Part shown: one piece after another, positions 1 through 9,388 of the stretch
How the letters are laid out: each line of letters starts with the position of its first letter
How positions within the stretch are numbered: position 1 is the first letter of the stretch
NCBI GenBank assembly: GCA_947489525.1
Contig: CANLDW010000001.1
Span: 744,001-808,000 of the forward strand
Source of the DNA: an uncultured Psychrobacter sp.
GTDB lineage: Bacteria > Pseudomonadota > Gammaproteobacteria > Pseudomonadales > Moraxellaceae
Length of the DNA: 64,000 bases
Reading direction: 5' to 3'
The notes under the pieces: generated by a model
The model's database searches: none
What the model was told of the DNA's origin: nothing
The model's input: the letters and a program-made list of their open reading frames with translations, nothing else
Position numbers and translations under genes: made by a program

Positions 1-1544
1 AATACGACAACGATATTTTGCCCGTGCATCTCGGGCGCAAGTCCCAAACGCAAGCAGCGCAGCATCGTCCCTAAAAACACCTCGCAGAGAGTGTTAAAGC
101 AGTCGATGGCAGCCGCTTTTATCTGCTCTAGCTTAGCAAGCGCTTGTTTTGATTGGATAATCTCATCAAAGATATGATGGCTTATGCCGTCTTTATAGAC
201 CAGCATCCCCAAGCTTGCCATTGGTAGCAAGCGCACTTGATCATCGCATAAATCTGCTGGCAGACTTCTCATCATAGCGCCTAAATGAGTGGGCTTTTCT
301 TGATAAAAATACGGATTAATCGAGCTTTTATCCTGTACATGATCAGGCGACATATAGCCCCACCACAGACGCTCATCCCATAAACGCATCTGTTTAGAGA
401 GTACCGGATCTATCTGCTGGGCTTGTCTTAAAATAGCTTCATTTTTCTCGCCATTGATAAGCTTCAGTGCGGGCAGGTAGCGCTTTGAGTTAAGCGCATA
501 AACGCCTAAGGGCAGCTTGATACTATGCGGCGTGTCACGGCTTATGAGCATACTACGCATTGAGGCGCTAGCGTAAGTGACTGCTGCATTAAAGCTCAGC
601 TTAACCACAGTACCAGCGGCAAAATCATCGGCGTACATCGAATCTATGACTTGGCTCATCTGCCAAGGATGCACGGGCAGCGCGACGTGAGTGTCTGTAA
701 GATTTTTATCCTCAAGCTCTTGGTCTAAGCACTGCTGCTGCGCACTCTCTAATAAAAAAGTCGCAGGGTTCTGCGTGCTGATATCGGTGACATTATCAGC
801 GGCCATTAAATGACTACGAGCAATAGCGACCCATGCCAAGGCAATAGGCTGGTTAAACTCTGCCATATAATGTTGATAAGCTGCTTTGGTAAAGCCAAGC
901 TTGCCTTTCGCTAAGGGATGAAAAGGGCGATCCATGAGTGACGCCCACTGCTCGCCTGCAATCAAGGTCTGATACCAGTGCGGACGCTGATAGACTGTAG
1001 TGGTAATATCGGCGCTAGCTGACCACTGCTCAGCGTCCAAAGATGCTTGCAGACTCTCTTTAAGTTTAGAGATTCCAGCCTCGCTAAGCTGTGATTGATC
1101 CATAACAGACAATAAAATATCTAGCAAGGTATGCGCATTATCTACTTGTTGTAGCGATGCATAAGTATTATCTGTAGCCAGTTTATAGATCAGGGGCATA
1201 CAAGGCTGAGACAAACGCCAAGGCGCGGTATAGCCAGACTCTACCAATAATAATAAACGACTATCAGTGCCCGTTTGGATCGCTAGCAGCGGCTTATCTT
1301 GAGCAAAAAACGCTTGATAAGCGCGTGGCAGCATCGTCAAAGGCTGCTGCAAGGGCTGTTTGGATAGATAATCCGTCGTGGTGGTCACTGTAATCAGACG
1401 TTCACTTACCCACTGCTCCAGCAAAGCGCACTCGATTAGATAGGTCAGCGAGGATTGTTGAATTGCCTGAATGATTTGTTTTGCCGCTCGGTTTGGCGCA
1501 TTTTTTTGAGCGTATTGCACCGGAAATAAGGTGGTCATCGTCAT
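1..1544 (-). CDS. NIS siderophore synthetase (IucA/IucC family), C-terminus cut by window edge
   Basis: I translated this gene directly because it runs off the left edge. It gives 514 complete codons from an ATG at 1544 (a second in-frame ATG lies at 1538). The start overlaps the stop of the upstream synthetase by one base (TAATG), so the two are probably translationally coupled. Family motifs are LPVHPWQ in the middle, a Ser/Arg-rich segment (ASASMRSMLISR) and, at the cut end, GLAPEMHGQN, the counterpart of the EAHxQN motif of IucA/IucC enzymes. NIS synthetases use ATP to join a carboxylate of citrate or 2-oxoglutarate to an amine or hydroxylamine. This copy departs from its neighbours (PEMHGQN instead of ECHAQN or EVHQQN), so it may take a different substrate. 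The family is clear but the substrate is not. Confidence 0.9.
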   Translation of the reverse strand, partial: MTMTTLFPVQYAQKNAPNRAAKQIIQAIQQSSLTYLIECALLEQWVSERLITVTTTTDYLSKQPLQQPLTMLPRAYQAFFAQDKPLLAIQTGTDSRLLLLVESGYTAPWRLSQPCMPLIYKLATDNTYASLQQVDNAHTLLDILLSVMDQSQLSEAGISKLKESLQASLDAEQWSASADITTTVYQRPHWYQTLIAGEQWASLMDRPFHPLAKGKLGFTKAAYQHYMAEFNQPIALAWVAIARSHLMAADNVTDISTQNPATFLLESAQQQCLDQELEDKNLTDTHVALPVHPWQMSQVIDSMYADDFAAGTVVKLSFNAAVTYASASMRSMLISRDTPHSIKLPLGVYALNSKRYLPALKLINGEKNEAILRQAQQIDPVLSKQMRLWDERLWWGYMSPDHVQDKSSINPYFYQEKPTHLGAMMRSLPADLCDDQVRLLPMASLGMLVYKDGISHHIFDEIIQSKQALAKLEQIKAAAIDCFNTLCEVFLGTMLRCLRLGLAPEMHGQNIVVV

Positions 1545-3580
1545 TACCCTCGGCTCTTAGCTAGTGGGTTATTGATATACTTGATCGGAAAGATGTTATC
1601 ACCGAATAAGCGACGCTTAGCAAGCGACTCAATGCGAGTTTGCTTGGCAAAAACGTCAAAGCGCTCAAAGTGCGCTTGGTGTTCTGGATGCTGATTTTGG
1701 TAGTCTACAATACAGTCCGCCACCTGCTGCCAAAAGTCGCTCTCGGAGTACTGATAATGGGTCTGCAAAAAAATAGCGATGTCAGCGAACGCCACAAAAA
1801 ACAAACAAGCCACCGTCATATCACGAATGCCGTCGGTGTCGTCGGTTTCGATAAATGAGCCACGGTTTAAAGCCGCGTGCGCCGCAGGCAAGCTATAAAA
1901 GCTTGGGGTCAGATCTTTACGAGTCAGATGCTGTGGCGAGTAGCGCACCCCATCATGCAAATCTTTTAATAACACTTTTACCGGATAGCCGTCTTTATGG
2001 ACTAAGACGATATTTTGCGCATGACATTCAAGAGCGATACCGTGACCAAATAATAGATGTAAGATAGGTGGCACCGTAACGCTTATCAGCTGGCGCGTCC
2101 AATCCTTGACGCCATATTTATCCAGCCAAGGCGCAATAAGCTTTGCGCCATCAGGATGGATATAGCTGACCCCATTTAGCGGAAACGCTTTTTGACCTTC
2201 AGCCAAATACTGGTCAACGTTTTCGCGCCAAATAGCCCCGAGGCTACCATAGATACTTGGATGCTGATAGCCGCGCGCCTGCAATCGCTCGTGATCTAAG
2301 CTGATACCAACCGTCTCTCCTAAAAATGTAGTTTGCAGCGCTTGCGCGGTCTCATCCTCAGCGACTAATTGCTTAAGCCAGCTGGTGATCACCGCCGCGT
2401 TCATCACCGTATGCTTGGCTAATATGCGGGTACTTGAGGTATTAATCAGATGCATACTGAGTTTCAAATAGGGTTTAACATAAGGTTTAAGATGCGCCTT
2501 ATCCTCTGCCAACATAGATAAAGAGCGAATGGACTGCTGAGCACGGTAGGGCTGGCCTGTACTTCCTAAATAAATCACTTCCCCAGTTGCCAGTAGTGGC
2601 TGCAAGGCTGCAATTAAAGTGTTTTGCCACTGCCACGGGTGCGCGGGTATTAAGCCATAACCGCTTGTTGTATTGGTGTCGGCATTAACGTTAGCATTAT
2701 TGTTGGTATTAGTGCCAGCTGCGACAATAGCGCTTAGTTTGTTCATTAACGCAGCATAGTTATCTGCGCCTACGTAATGCTCAACATGCTCATCAAGGTC
2801 TATATTAGAGACGGTATTACTGACCAGTAGCTCTTTTTTGACCGCCAGCCAGACGACATCGATGTTTTGTGCAAACTCTGGCCCGTAATCAAAATTGTCT
2901 TGCAAATCAAAACCAAGGCGCGACTTAAACGACGGATGATAAGGGTGACCGGCCATTAAATAGCTTTCAAGCTGATCATAAGTTAGCGCATCGATAGGTG
3001 TTGCTAAGTTTGGCGAAAGCTTTTGCGCTTGGATCTCATTAATGAGCGTATGGCGTAGCTCTTTGATAAAGCTGTCCTTTAATTGGGCGTCTTCGATATT
3101 TAATAAAATATCGCTGATCACGTTTTCAAGCGTGGCCTTTTGATCTTCTCCATCTGTTTGCGCCGCACCCTCTATGATGCGCTGGACACTGGCATCATTA
3201 AAACGGATGATGTCGAAACTGTAGTGAATATAACCCTGCGCCCTATAGCTGATATGGTCAGTCGCCTTTATTGTAAAATCTAAAAGCTCAGTATCTGCAT
3301 TAGTGTCAGTGTCAAGATCAGTATTAGCATCATTATCGTTTGCACTAACATCTGTACTGATCTCTTCTGCATTGTTATCTACACTTTTTGAATTAAACTC
3401 AATGATGTTTTCGAATAATAGCGCTTGAAGCACCTGCTTAATCACCCGCTGTTCGGCGCGCTGCATCAGTTGATTATCAATGGGCGCTTGCCAAGGTTGG
3501 GTAACATTAGGCTGGTCAGGCTGCGCATCGCTGCGATTTATTTGGCTGTTTAGACTACTCTGTGTGGTTAGATGACGCAT
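1544..3580 (-). CDS. NIS siderophore synthetase (IucA/IucC family), second copy
   Basis: The 678-residue protein carries the NIS synthetase motifs: LIPAHPWQWQ near residue 310, a phosphate-binding RSLSML...NTSSTRILAKHT stretch near 370-410, and GHGIALECHAQN near 525, followed by the FhuF-like C-terminal region. It is longer than the usual 580-620 residues. Part of the excess is two low-complexity Asn/Asp/Thr stretches, at about residues 65-95 and 290-310. The ATG at 3580 has an AGGA about 9 bases upstream. It is the seventh gene of the operon and follows the MFS gene by 121 bp. It probably adds one of the hydroxamate arms or another amine to the citrate or 2-oxoglutarate core. The exact acceptor cannot be read from sequence. 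Confidence 0.92.
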   Translation of the reverse strand: MRHLTTQSSLNSQINRSDAQPDQPNVTQPWQAPIDNQLMQRAEQRVIKQVLQALLFENIIEFNSKSVDNNAEEISTDVSANDNDANTDLDTDTNADTELLDFTIKATDHISYRAQGYIHYSFDIIRFNDASVQRIIEGAAQTDGEDQKATLENVISDILLNIEDAQLKDSFIKELRHTLINEIQAQKLSPNLATPIDALTYDQLESYLMAGHPYHPSFKSRLGFDLQDNFDYGPEFAQNIDVVWLAVKKELLVSNTVSNIDLDEHVEHYVGADNYAALMNKLSAIVAAGTNTNNNANVNADTNTTSGYGLIPAHPWQWQNTLIAALQPLLATGEVIYLGSTGQPYRAQQSIRSLSMLAEDKAHLKPYVKPYLKLSMHLINTSSTRILAKHTVMNAAVITSWLKQLVAEDETAQALQTTFLGETVGISLDHERLQARGYQHPSIYGSLGAIWRENVDQYLAEGQKAFPLNGVSYIHPDGAKLIAPWLDKYGVKDWTRQLISVTVPPILHLLFGHGIALECHAQNIVLVHKDGYPVKVLLKDLHDGVRYSPQHLTRKDLTPSFYSLPAAHAALNRGSFIETDDTDGIRDMTVACLFFVAFADIAIFLQTHYQYSESDFWQQVADCIVDYQNQHPEHQAHFERFDVFAKQTRIESLAKRRLFGDNIFPIKYINNPLAKSRG

Positions 3581-3630
3581 GGTTAAATATCCTATCTATA
3601 ATGTATTCAAAAAAACAATATCTGATAAAA

Positions 3631-3649
3631 GCGAATGATAATTAATTAC
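3631..3649. promoter_or_regulatory. weak Fur-box-like site ahead of the second NIS synthetase
   Basis: The 19 bases match the classical GATAATGATAATCATTATC model in about 13 of 19 positions. The central hexamer GATAAT is perfect but the right arm is poor. The site lies about 50 bp upstream of the NIS start, in the largest spacer of the distal part of the operon, so an internal iron-regulated promoter is possible. It could equally be chance in an AT-rich spacer. Confidence 0.25.
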
Positions 3650-3701
3650 GTTAACGAGCTGAAATGCCCCCCTACCGCTTGTGCTGTACTCTAAGCTACA
3701 T

Positions 3702-5189
3702 TTAGGCCGTTTTGGGCAACCTGTACGCTGAAGGCAAGGTCAACAATAAAATCACAGCAAGCATTACAAACACCTCTTGCATGGCACCGCTCATACTTTG
3801 AGTCTGACCTAACGCCAGTAGCTGCGCCCCGCGTGCGTCTATATATACTGTCACTACCGTGATAAAAATAGCGGAGACGATGCGGCGACTGATATTGTTA
3901 AGCGCTGCGCCTTCGGTAACGGATGATTTAGCCAGGCTACTAAAGCCTACCGTGGTGGTCGGCAAATAGGCCAACCCTACGCCTATCCCTTGCAAACTCA
4001 TAATCAATATAAGAAGCCAAAGCGTCGGCTGATACAGACACCACGCCAGCATCAGCATTGAGCTGGCGCTAATGACAATACCGATCAGACCTATCCCTCT
4101 TGCACCGCGCGCATCTACTTGCTTGCCAGCAAAGTGGGTGGTAACGCTTGACACCAGTGTCGCTATTGCAAGTACTGCCCCCGTCCATAAGGCGCTTTTG
4201 CCCATCACTTCTTGGATGACTATCGGCAGTAGCAACAGACCGAGCATCAGACCTAGAGTCTGAGTGATACTAATGATCGTACTGTGCAAATAAATGACAT
4301 TGCTAAATAAGCGTACCTCTAATAACGGCTGGCTTTGACTGCGCTCATAGCGCCACCACAGGACAAATGCCACTAAAAACAGCACAGCTAATACGCCCAT
4401 GCCAACGCTACTATTTTGAGCACTAGTAGATAACTCGCTGTACGCCTCAGTTTTTAGCGTACTCAGCCACGTCATCAACGCGAGCAACCACACCAGTAAG
4501 CTGATAAAACCTATGCTATCAAACGTCTTAGCTGTTGTAGCGCTATCTGCAACATTTGTTTGCGCTGCGCTTACGCTCGGTATCCATAGCCACACCAACA
4601 GGATCACTATGGCACTAAGCGGTACGGTGATAGCAAACAGTGTCCACCACGCAAATTGCTCCACCAAATAAGCGCCTACCAGCGGACCAACAGCCAGCGA
4701 CATCATAATCACAATGCCCCATAGCGCCATGACTCTACCATGACGAGACTGGGCATAAACCTGATACAGCATGCCAATCGAGAGCGGGATAATCAGGCCG
4801 CCGCTCAGTCCTTGTACCGCGCGGGCTGCGATGACCACGAGCATACTAGGCGCAAGCATACCCAGCACAGACCCGAGCATAAAGCCTAAAATAGCCGCCG
4901 AATAAACGCGTTTAAAAGCAAATTTTTTACTCAAATAACCGCTGAGCATCAGGCCCACGCTCATCGCTAGTACATAAGCATTTAATACCCAGCCGCCCAT
5001 AACAATATCGACAGCGAACACCGACATAAAAACAGGAATGGCAGGATTGAGCGCACTATTACTAAAGCTGACTACTATGCCGCCGAGCAGTAAGGTTAGT
5101 AGCACGCGGCGTACCTGTTGATCTGACAGCTCACCACTACTCATAGCGCCATTATCGCTTGGGCTAAGACGACTTTTGAGTAACGCCAT
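3702..5189 (-). CDS. MFS transporter, DHA2-like, probable siderophore exporter
   Basis: This 495-residue integral membrane protein has about 14 hydrophobic segments. Its N-terminal half is typical of EmrB/QacA (DHA2) drug:proton antiporters: ALNPAIPVF in the first segment, WVLNAYVLAMSV, and the RAVQGLSGGLIIPLSIGML motif in the fourth and fifth. It sits between the acyltransferase and the second NIS synthetase in the siderophore operon. The natural inference is export of the finished siderophore across the inner membrane. No clear ribosome binding site precedes the ATG at 5189, and a start 15 codons further in is possible. Drug export cannot be excluded from sequence alone. Confidence 0.85.
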   Translation of the reverse strand: MALLKSRLSPSDNGAMSSGELSDQQVRRVLLTLLLGGIVVSFSNSALNPAIPVFMSVFAVDIVMGGWVLNAYVLAMSVGLMLSGYLSKKFAFKRVYSAAILGFMLGSVLGMLAPSMLVVIAARAVQGLSGGLIIPLSIGMLYQVYAQSRHGRVMALWGIVIMMSLAVGPLVGAYLVEQFAWWTLFAITVPLSAIVILLVWLWIPSVSAAQTNVADSATTAKTFDSIGFISLLVWLLALMTWLSTLKTEAYSELSTSAQNSSVGMGVLAVLFLVAFVLWWRYERSQSQPLLEVRLFSNVIYLHSTIISITQTLGLMLGLLLLPIVIQEVMGKSALWTGAVLAIATLVSSVTTHFAGKQVDARGARGIGLIGIVISASSMLMLAWCLYQPTLWLLILIMSLQGIGVGLAYLPTTTVGFSSLAKSSVTEGAALNNISRRIVSAIFITVVTVYIDARGAQLLALGQTQSMSGAMQEVFVMLAVILLLTLPSAYRLPKTA

Positions 5190-5233
5190 TATCTAGTCTA
5201 TTAGTACAAAGTAGTTTATGGGATCAGGTTTAT

Positions 5234-5839
5234 TCATTGCACAGCCGTACCATAAAAGTTTAGATAACCTCGAGATTCAAAGAACTCCTCACGATTACAA
5301 AAGTACAGCGAGGCCTTTTTTTCAGGCATATCGATCAGGCGCTGCACTTTATACGCGAAGCTATCAGCAATCCACTGATACACTTCAACCTTACTATCGG
5401 GTTCGGCAACTATCTTTTGCGCGTCCGTATACTCAAATATAAATTCTGTAATCAGCATACCGGTTGGTTTTAGATAGCCTTTGCCAACGACGGCTGGATC
5501 ACCCAATAAAATATGCCAGCCCATATCACTGCCTTTGGCCTTGTAGTAGCGCGCTAGTCGGTCGCGCGCGGTCTCATAAATCTCAGTATAGCCAATCGGC
5601 TTATCCTCACAAAGAACAATGTAGAGACGCTGATGGTCATCGGCTAGCATCTTCTCAAAGTGCACACGCAGCTGCGCCATAGGCAAATGCAGCTGCCATT
5701 GATCGACCACGTGTTCGGCGTGCATCCATTTATAGAGTAGCGGCATGTCCTCTGGATACTGCACAGGTCTGAGACTAAAGGTCTTATTAAAGGCCTCTAT
5801 ACTAAACGTATCGGGTAGATTTTGGCTGATCGTTGCCAT
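5234..5839 (-). CDS. siderophore N-acyltransferase (IucB/AlcB/RhbD family)
   Basis: The 201-residue GNAT-fold protein belongs to the IucB/AlcB group, which acylates the N-hydroxyamine made by the flavin hydroxylase and so creates the hydroxamate. Visible family features are the N-terminal LRPVQYPEDMPLLYKWM, the central IGYTEIY strand, the GDPAVVGKGYLKP acyl-CoA-binding region and the EPDSKVEVYQWIADSFAY stretch near the end. It is separated from the hydroxylase by 257 bp that contain a repeat element, and precedes the exporter by 45 bp. The acyl chain is unknown: acetyl in schizokinen-like products, medium-chain enoyl in acinetoferrin-like ones. Confidence 0.88.
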   Translation of the reverse strand: MATISQNLPDTFSIEAFNKTFSLRPVQYPEDMPLLYKWMHAEHVVDQWQLHLPMAQLRVHFEKMLADDHQRLYIVLCEDKPIGYTEIYETARDRLARYYKAKGSDMGWHILLGDPAVVGKGYLKPTGMLITEFIFEYTDAQKIVAEPDSKVEVYQWIADSFAYKVQRLIDMPEKKASLYFCNREEFFESRGYLNFYGTAVQ

Positions 5840-5941
5840 GGTTTATTCCTTTCCTTTATTCCTTTAGGGCTGGTGAGTGTTTATTACAAAAGCTGATTTG
5901 CGAAAACGTAACTGCAGTTGGTTCAATTTGAAACCGATACA

Positions 5942-6020
5942 GTGCTACTGGGATGAATTTTCCGTAGCATCGAAAAGTGCGAAGCGCACAGCAAGCAAGG
6001 AAAATTTGTACCAGTAGCAC
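5942..6020. repeat. 79-bp palindromic intergenic repeat, copy 1
   Basis: The element is bounded by inverted ends GTGCTACTGG and CCAGTAGCAC, each followed inward by an AATTTT/AAAATTT stretch, with a small internal hairpin GTGCGAAGCGCAC. It differs from the copy at 16848-16926 at only about two positions. A divergent third copy is at 32886-32965. It contains no open reading frame and lies between the hydroxylase and acyltransferase genes of the siderophore operon, so it is probably transcribed and folds as RNA. It resembles a REP- or MITE-type element. Confidence 0.85.
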
Positions 6021-6096
6021 GACGATATTAACGTAACAATCTTATTCCGTATTGACCATACAGTGTGACTGGAATTCATGATCTGGGCTTCTATAA

Positions 6097-7503
6097 CTAA
6101 GCACCAAACTGCTGAAACACTTGTAGTGCCTCGGTGTCATAAATCGTTTTATTGGTTAATTGATTAATGATGTATCCCGCTCTATAAGCGCCCAATCCCA
6201 AATCGGGTGCGCCGACGCCGTGGCTGTGTAGCTCTTGATTTTGTACAAAGACTTTGCCTTTACCAACCCTTTTAGCCTCTTTAATCGCAGAGTCTTGATA
6301 CACCAAGGTGTAATCTCGATCAATCTTCGGCTGGTCGAACTCATCCTTATCGATATAAGGCAGTAGCTTATTTAAACAATTCGGCAGCGCATGACGGTAG
6401 CCAGTACCTGCAATAATGCAATCATAATCGGCGCTAAAGCTTTGGTTTTGTTCGCGCTGGTGAAACGTCACTGAGAGCCTATCATTAAGCGTAAGCGTTG
6501 CTCCAACTACTTCACAATTAGACAAAAGCGTCGAATGCAGCTGTTGATTGGTCACGCTGCGCTCGTAGAGCTTATGATAAATGTCGCGTATGGTCTCAAA
6601 GCCCATACCTTTGTACAGTAGATCTTGATTGGCGGCGACTGCCGCTTTTGTGCTCGCTGGTAGATGATAAAAATAATCGGTATAAGCAGGGCTAAAGTGC
6701 TCTAAGCCTAAGGGCGAGTATTCCATCGGGAAAAACCCACTCGAGCGCGTGATCCAATCCAACTGGAACTTAGGTTTATCACGCTCATCAAATTGCTGTT
6801 CAAACTGCATATCAAACAGCGCTCTATACACCTCAGCCGATGATTGACCAGAGCCCAATACAGCTATTTTGGTCGGCTCATCCTTTGAGTGACTAGGTTT
6901 TTCGAGTGCTGAAAGATTGAAATGCTCGGTAAAATTTGCCGTGTGCATACAGCGCTCAGGCGCCTGTCTCGCGATGTCTTGTAATGCAGGCGGCAAGGTG
7001 GGCTGCGTGCCTGTTCCGATCACTATATTTTTGGCGTAATAGGTTTTTAGTTGACCTTGCGCGCGCACCGTGACGCGAAATCCACGCTTACCTTCTACCT
7101 TGTGTTTACCTGTTATATTGTCAGGACAGCCAGTGCTATCAATAAAGCTTACGTCTATCACCTCGGTAGCAAAGGCTAAGCTATCTAACTGTCCCGCTAC
7201 CCACTGACAGTAGTGATTGTACTCGCGGCGATAAATCTTAAACTCTTCTAAAAAGTAAAACTTAAGCAAGCGGTGCTGGGAATGCAGATAGTTCAAAAAC
7301 GAGTATGGACTGGTAGGATCTATCATCGTCACCAAATCCGCCATAAACGGCACTTGTAGCGTGGTGTGCGGCAAAATCATGCCTTTATGCCAATTAAATT
7401 CCGCCTTTTGCTCAAAGAATTTGGCGTCAAGGTCTGTTTTGGTCAGTAGTGCTGCCAAACTTAGATTAAATGGCCCGAGGCCAATACCGATAAGATCTAA
7501 CAC
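6097..7503 (-). CDS. N-hydroxylating flavin monooxygenase (IucD/RhbE/PvdA family)
   Basis: The 468-residue protein is a lysine/ornithine-type N-monooxygenase that hydroxylates a primary amine using FAD, NADPH and oxygen. The FAD motif GIGLGPFNLSLA is at residues 6-17, the NADPH motif LGSGQSSAEVY near 215, and the IIAGTGYRHALP motif near 385. Upstream dat and ddc make 1,3-diaminopropane, so that amine is the inferred substrate, as for RhbE of rhizobactin 1021. The start is GTG at 7503 with AAGGA six bases upstream. It follows the first NIS gene by 61-62 bp. The family is certain and the substrate is inferred. Confidence 0.92.
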   Translation of the reverse strand: MLDLIGIGLGPFNLSLAALLTKTDLDAKFFEQKAEFNWHKGMILPHTTLQVPFMADLVTMIDPTSPYSFLNYLHSQHRLLKFYFLEEFKIYRREYNHYCQWVAGQLDSLAFATEVIDVSFIDSTGCPDNITGKHKVEGKRGFRVTVRAQGQLKTYYAKNIVIGTGTQPTLPPALQDIARQAPERCMHTANFTEHFNLSALEKPSHSKDEPTKIAVLGSGQSSAEVYRALFDMQFEQQFDERDKPKFQLDWITRSSGFFPMEYSPLGLEHFSPAYTDYFYHLPASTKAAVAANQDLLYKGMGFETIRDIYHKLYERSVTNQQLHSTLLSNCEVVGATLTLNDRLSVTFHQREQNQSFSADYDCIIAGTGYRHALPNCLNKLLPYIDKDEFDQPKIDRDYTLVYQDSAIKEAKRVGKGKVFVQNQELHSHGVGAPDLGLGAYRAGYIINQLTNKTIYDTEALQVFQQFGA

Positions 7504-7564
7504 GTCAATTCCTTACTTATTTATACCAGTAACCCGGTTTTAACTGACTTCTAAATTTTTTACC

Positions 7565-9388
7565 CTAAACGGATGACGCGCTAAGCGGATTAGGAATATC
7601 TACATAGATCGACTGCGTTTCTACAGGCGCGGTCAGCTCATCGAGCGCATGTAATCTGGTCATCAGATTGCCCTTAAACGGTAGGGTTGGACTACGCAGC
7701 AACAGATCAAATAGTGAGCGGTGTGGGTATTGGCGCTCTAGATCGAGCAGACAATCTCGAAACGTAGCAAGGAGCGCCGCTTCACTGACCAGCTGGGTAC
7801 GCGCGATGGCGGTAATCAGGCCAAAGATGGTATTACCGACTAAATAATAGGCAAAGCGCGCGTCGGCGAAATCCTCTGGAATGACGCACTCCCCTTCGCT
7901 AATCAGCTCTGGATAAGCGTCGATAAGCGGCATAGCGTATTCGGCAATGTAGCCAAACCCTTGATTATCACGCGCCCAGAACTTGACAGGATAGCCGTCT
8001 TGTAACTCGATAAGGCTGTTTTGTTGATGCACCTCAAAGCCAATGCCATGCTGATAATACAGATGCATTAACGGTATAAAAGCAACTTGCAAATAAGTAG
8101 CAAACCACTGAGCTGCAATCTGCTCTAAAGGCTCATCGGTGCGTTTATGAATGGACTTAAATAAGGTCGCTAAGCGGTTAGTGAGACGAGTCGGATGGTC
8201 TTGGCTTAAGCTTGCTAAATTAGTGACTTGCATGGACTCGGTAAAAGGATTATCGCGTAAGATACAAATGGTTTCATCGATAATCTTGCCATCGACGCGT
8301 AGGGCAATCCATGCCGGATCATTTAATACTGCAATCGTATCGTACTCGCGGCTCAGCGTTTCACCATAGTCGCTGCGCCATATGCGACAAGCGTGCATAC
8401 CGCGTTTGCACTCCTTGGGCAGGTTAATACGCACAGAGTTGGTAATCGCCACTGACAAAGACAGCTTAAACATCCACGGCGCATCAAAGGCTGCAAGCGT
8501 ACGTACTGAGGTCGTTGGATGTAGATACCAGCCAAGCGTGCCCAAATCAAACAGCTGGCCTTGTTCTAATAAGCGCTGATACCAAGCATGCTGCTGCAAA
8601 AATGTCGCTTGCCACGGATGTAGCGGTAGCAATTTATGATCAGGGTATTGCTCTATAAGCTGGCGTTGGTAAGCGCTCATCTCCCCTTGCGATGCACCCG
8701 ATAGGTTAAATAACTGCAACTTAAGCTCAGCGGTAATGCTATCGCCATCAACGAACTCTTCTACGATAAAATCAGGATGCACCAGCCAGTAATGTAGCTG
8801 GGTTTCACTGTTGGTTTCGGGCGCATATTTCGCCCATTCATCGCCATAAAAGCCGTCGCGACCTTTAGGCGTTGGGTGCATAGCATGACCATAAATCAAG
8901 CTTTGCTCGGTTTGAATAAAATCTTGCTGAGCCTCAACGATGTCATCAATCTCATCGCTGCGATGCTCTAAAATAATCTGTAGACCTTGATAGCTCTCAA
9001 TCCAGCGCTTTAGTACGCCATTGGCATCAAGTAGAACGTCACCTTTATGACGGTACACAATATCTTCGATGATCAAAGCAGCGAGACTCATAGCGGAGGG
9101 CTGTAGCCACTTGCGCTCATTATTGGTTTCCAACGTTGTTTTACTGAGCACAGACGGCATAGCAGCGAGGCGGTGTTGCCCCAGTTGACTGACGCGATCA
9201 ACGGGGACGGCCATTGTGGTATCTTGCGGTGCTAGGCTCAATACCAGTATAGGCTTGCCTTGGGAGAGCTGTTTTTGTAGTGCATCTTGCTGATCTGGCG
9301 GGACAATCTGACCGCGTCCGGTCTCGTAGCAGTAAGCGTTAAGCAGATTTTGTAAGGTAAGACGATCAAGGGTTTTAGATTGCAGCAT
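7565..9388 (-). CDS. NIS siderophore synthetase (IucA/IucC family), first copy of the operon
   Basis: An IucA/IucC-type ligase of about 607 residues, with LLPLHPWQATF near residue 205, the TTSVRTLAAF and AITNSVRINLPKE stretches around 270-300, and QHGIGFEVHQQN near 460. I place the start at the ATG at 9388 because GGAG lies nine bases before it. Longer in-frame starts at 9403 and 9430 exist. With this start the gene overlaps the end of ddc by 14 bases, which suggests coupled translation. The order dat-ddc-NIS-hydroxylase/acyltransferase parallels the rhizobactin 1021 genes rhbA-rhbB-rhbC-rhbD/E, so this enzyme may attach the first N-acyl-N-hydroxydiaminopropane to citrate. Confidence 0.92.
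   Translation of the reverse strand: MLQSKTLDRLTLQNLLNAYCYETGRGQIVPPDQQDALQKQLSQGKPILVLSLAPQDTTMAVPVDRVSQLGQHRLAAMPSVLSKTTLETNNERKWLQPSAMSLAALIIEDIVYRHKGDVLLDANGVLKRWIESYQGLQIILEHRSDEIDDIVEAQQDFIQTEQSLIYGHAMHPTPKGRDGFYGDEWAKYAPETNSETQLHYWLVHPDFIVEEFVDGDSITAELKLQLFNLSGASQGEMSAYQRQLIEQYPDHKLLPLHPWQATFLQQHAWYQRLLEQGQLFDLGTLGWYLHPTTSVRTLAAFDAPWMFKLSLSVAITNSVRINLPKECKRGMHACRIWRSDYGETLSREYDTIAVLNDPAWIALRVDGKIIDETICILRDNPFTESMQVTNLASLSQDHPTRLTNRLATLFKSIHKRTDEPLEQIAAQWFATYLQVAFIPLMHLYYQHGIGFEVHQQNSLIELQDGYPVKFWARDNQGFGYIAEYAMPLIDAYPELISEGECVIPEDFADARFAYYLVGNTIFGLITAIARTQLVSEAALLATFRDCLLDLERQYPHRSLFDLLLRSPTLPFKGNLMTRLHALDELTAPVETQSIYVDIPNPLSASSV

Noticed and set aside
5942..6020. Insertion sequence
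   Set aside because: The repeat has inverted ends but is only 79 bp and codes for nothing. No transposase gene is in the window, so it is reported as a repeat.
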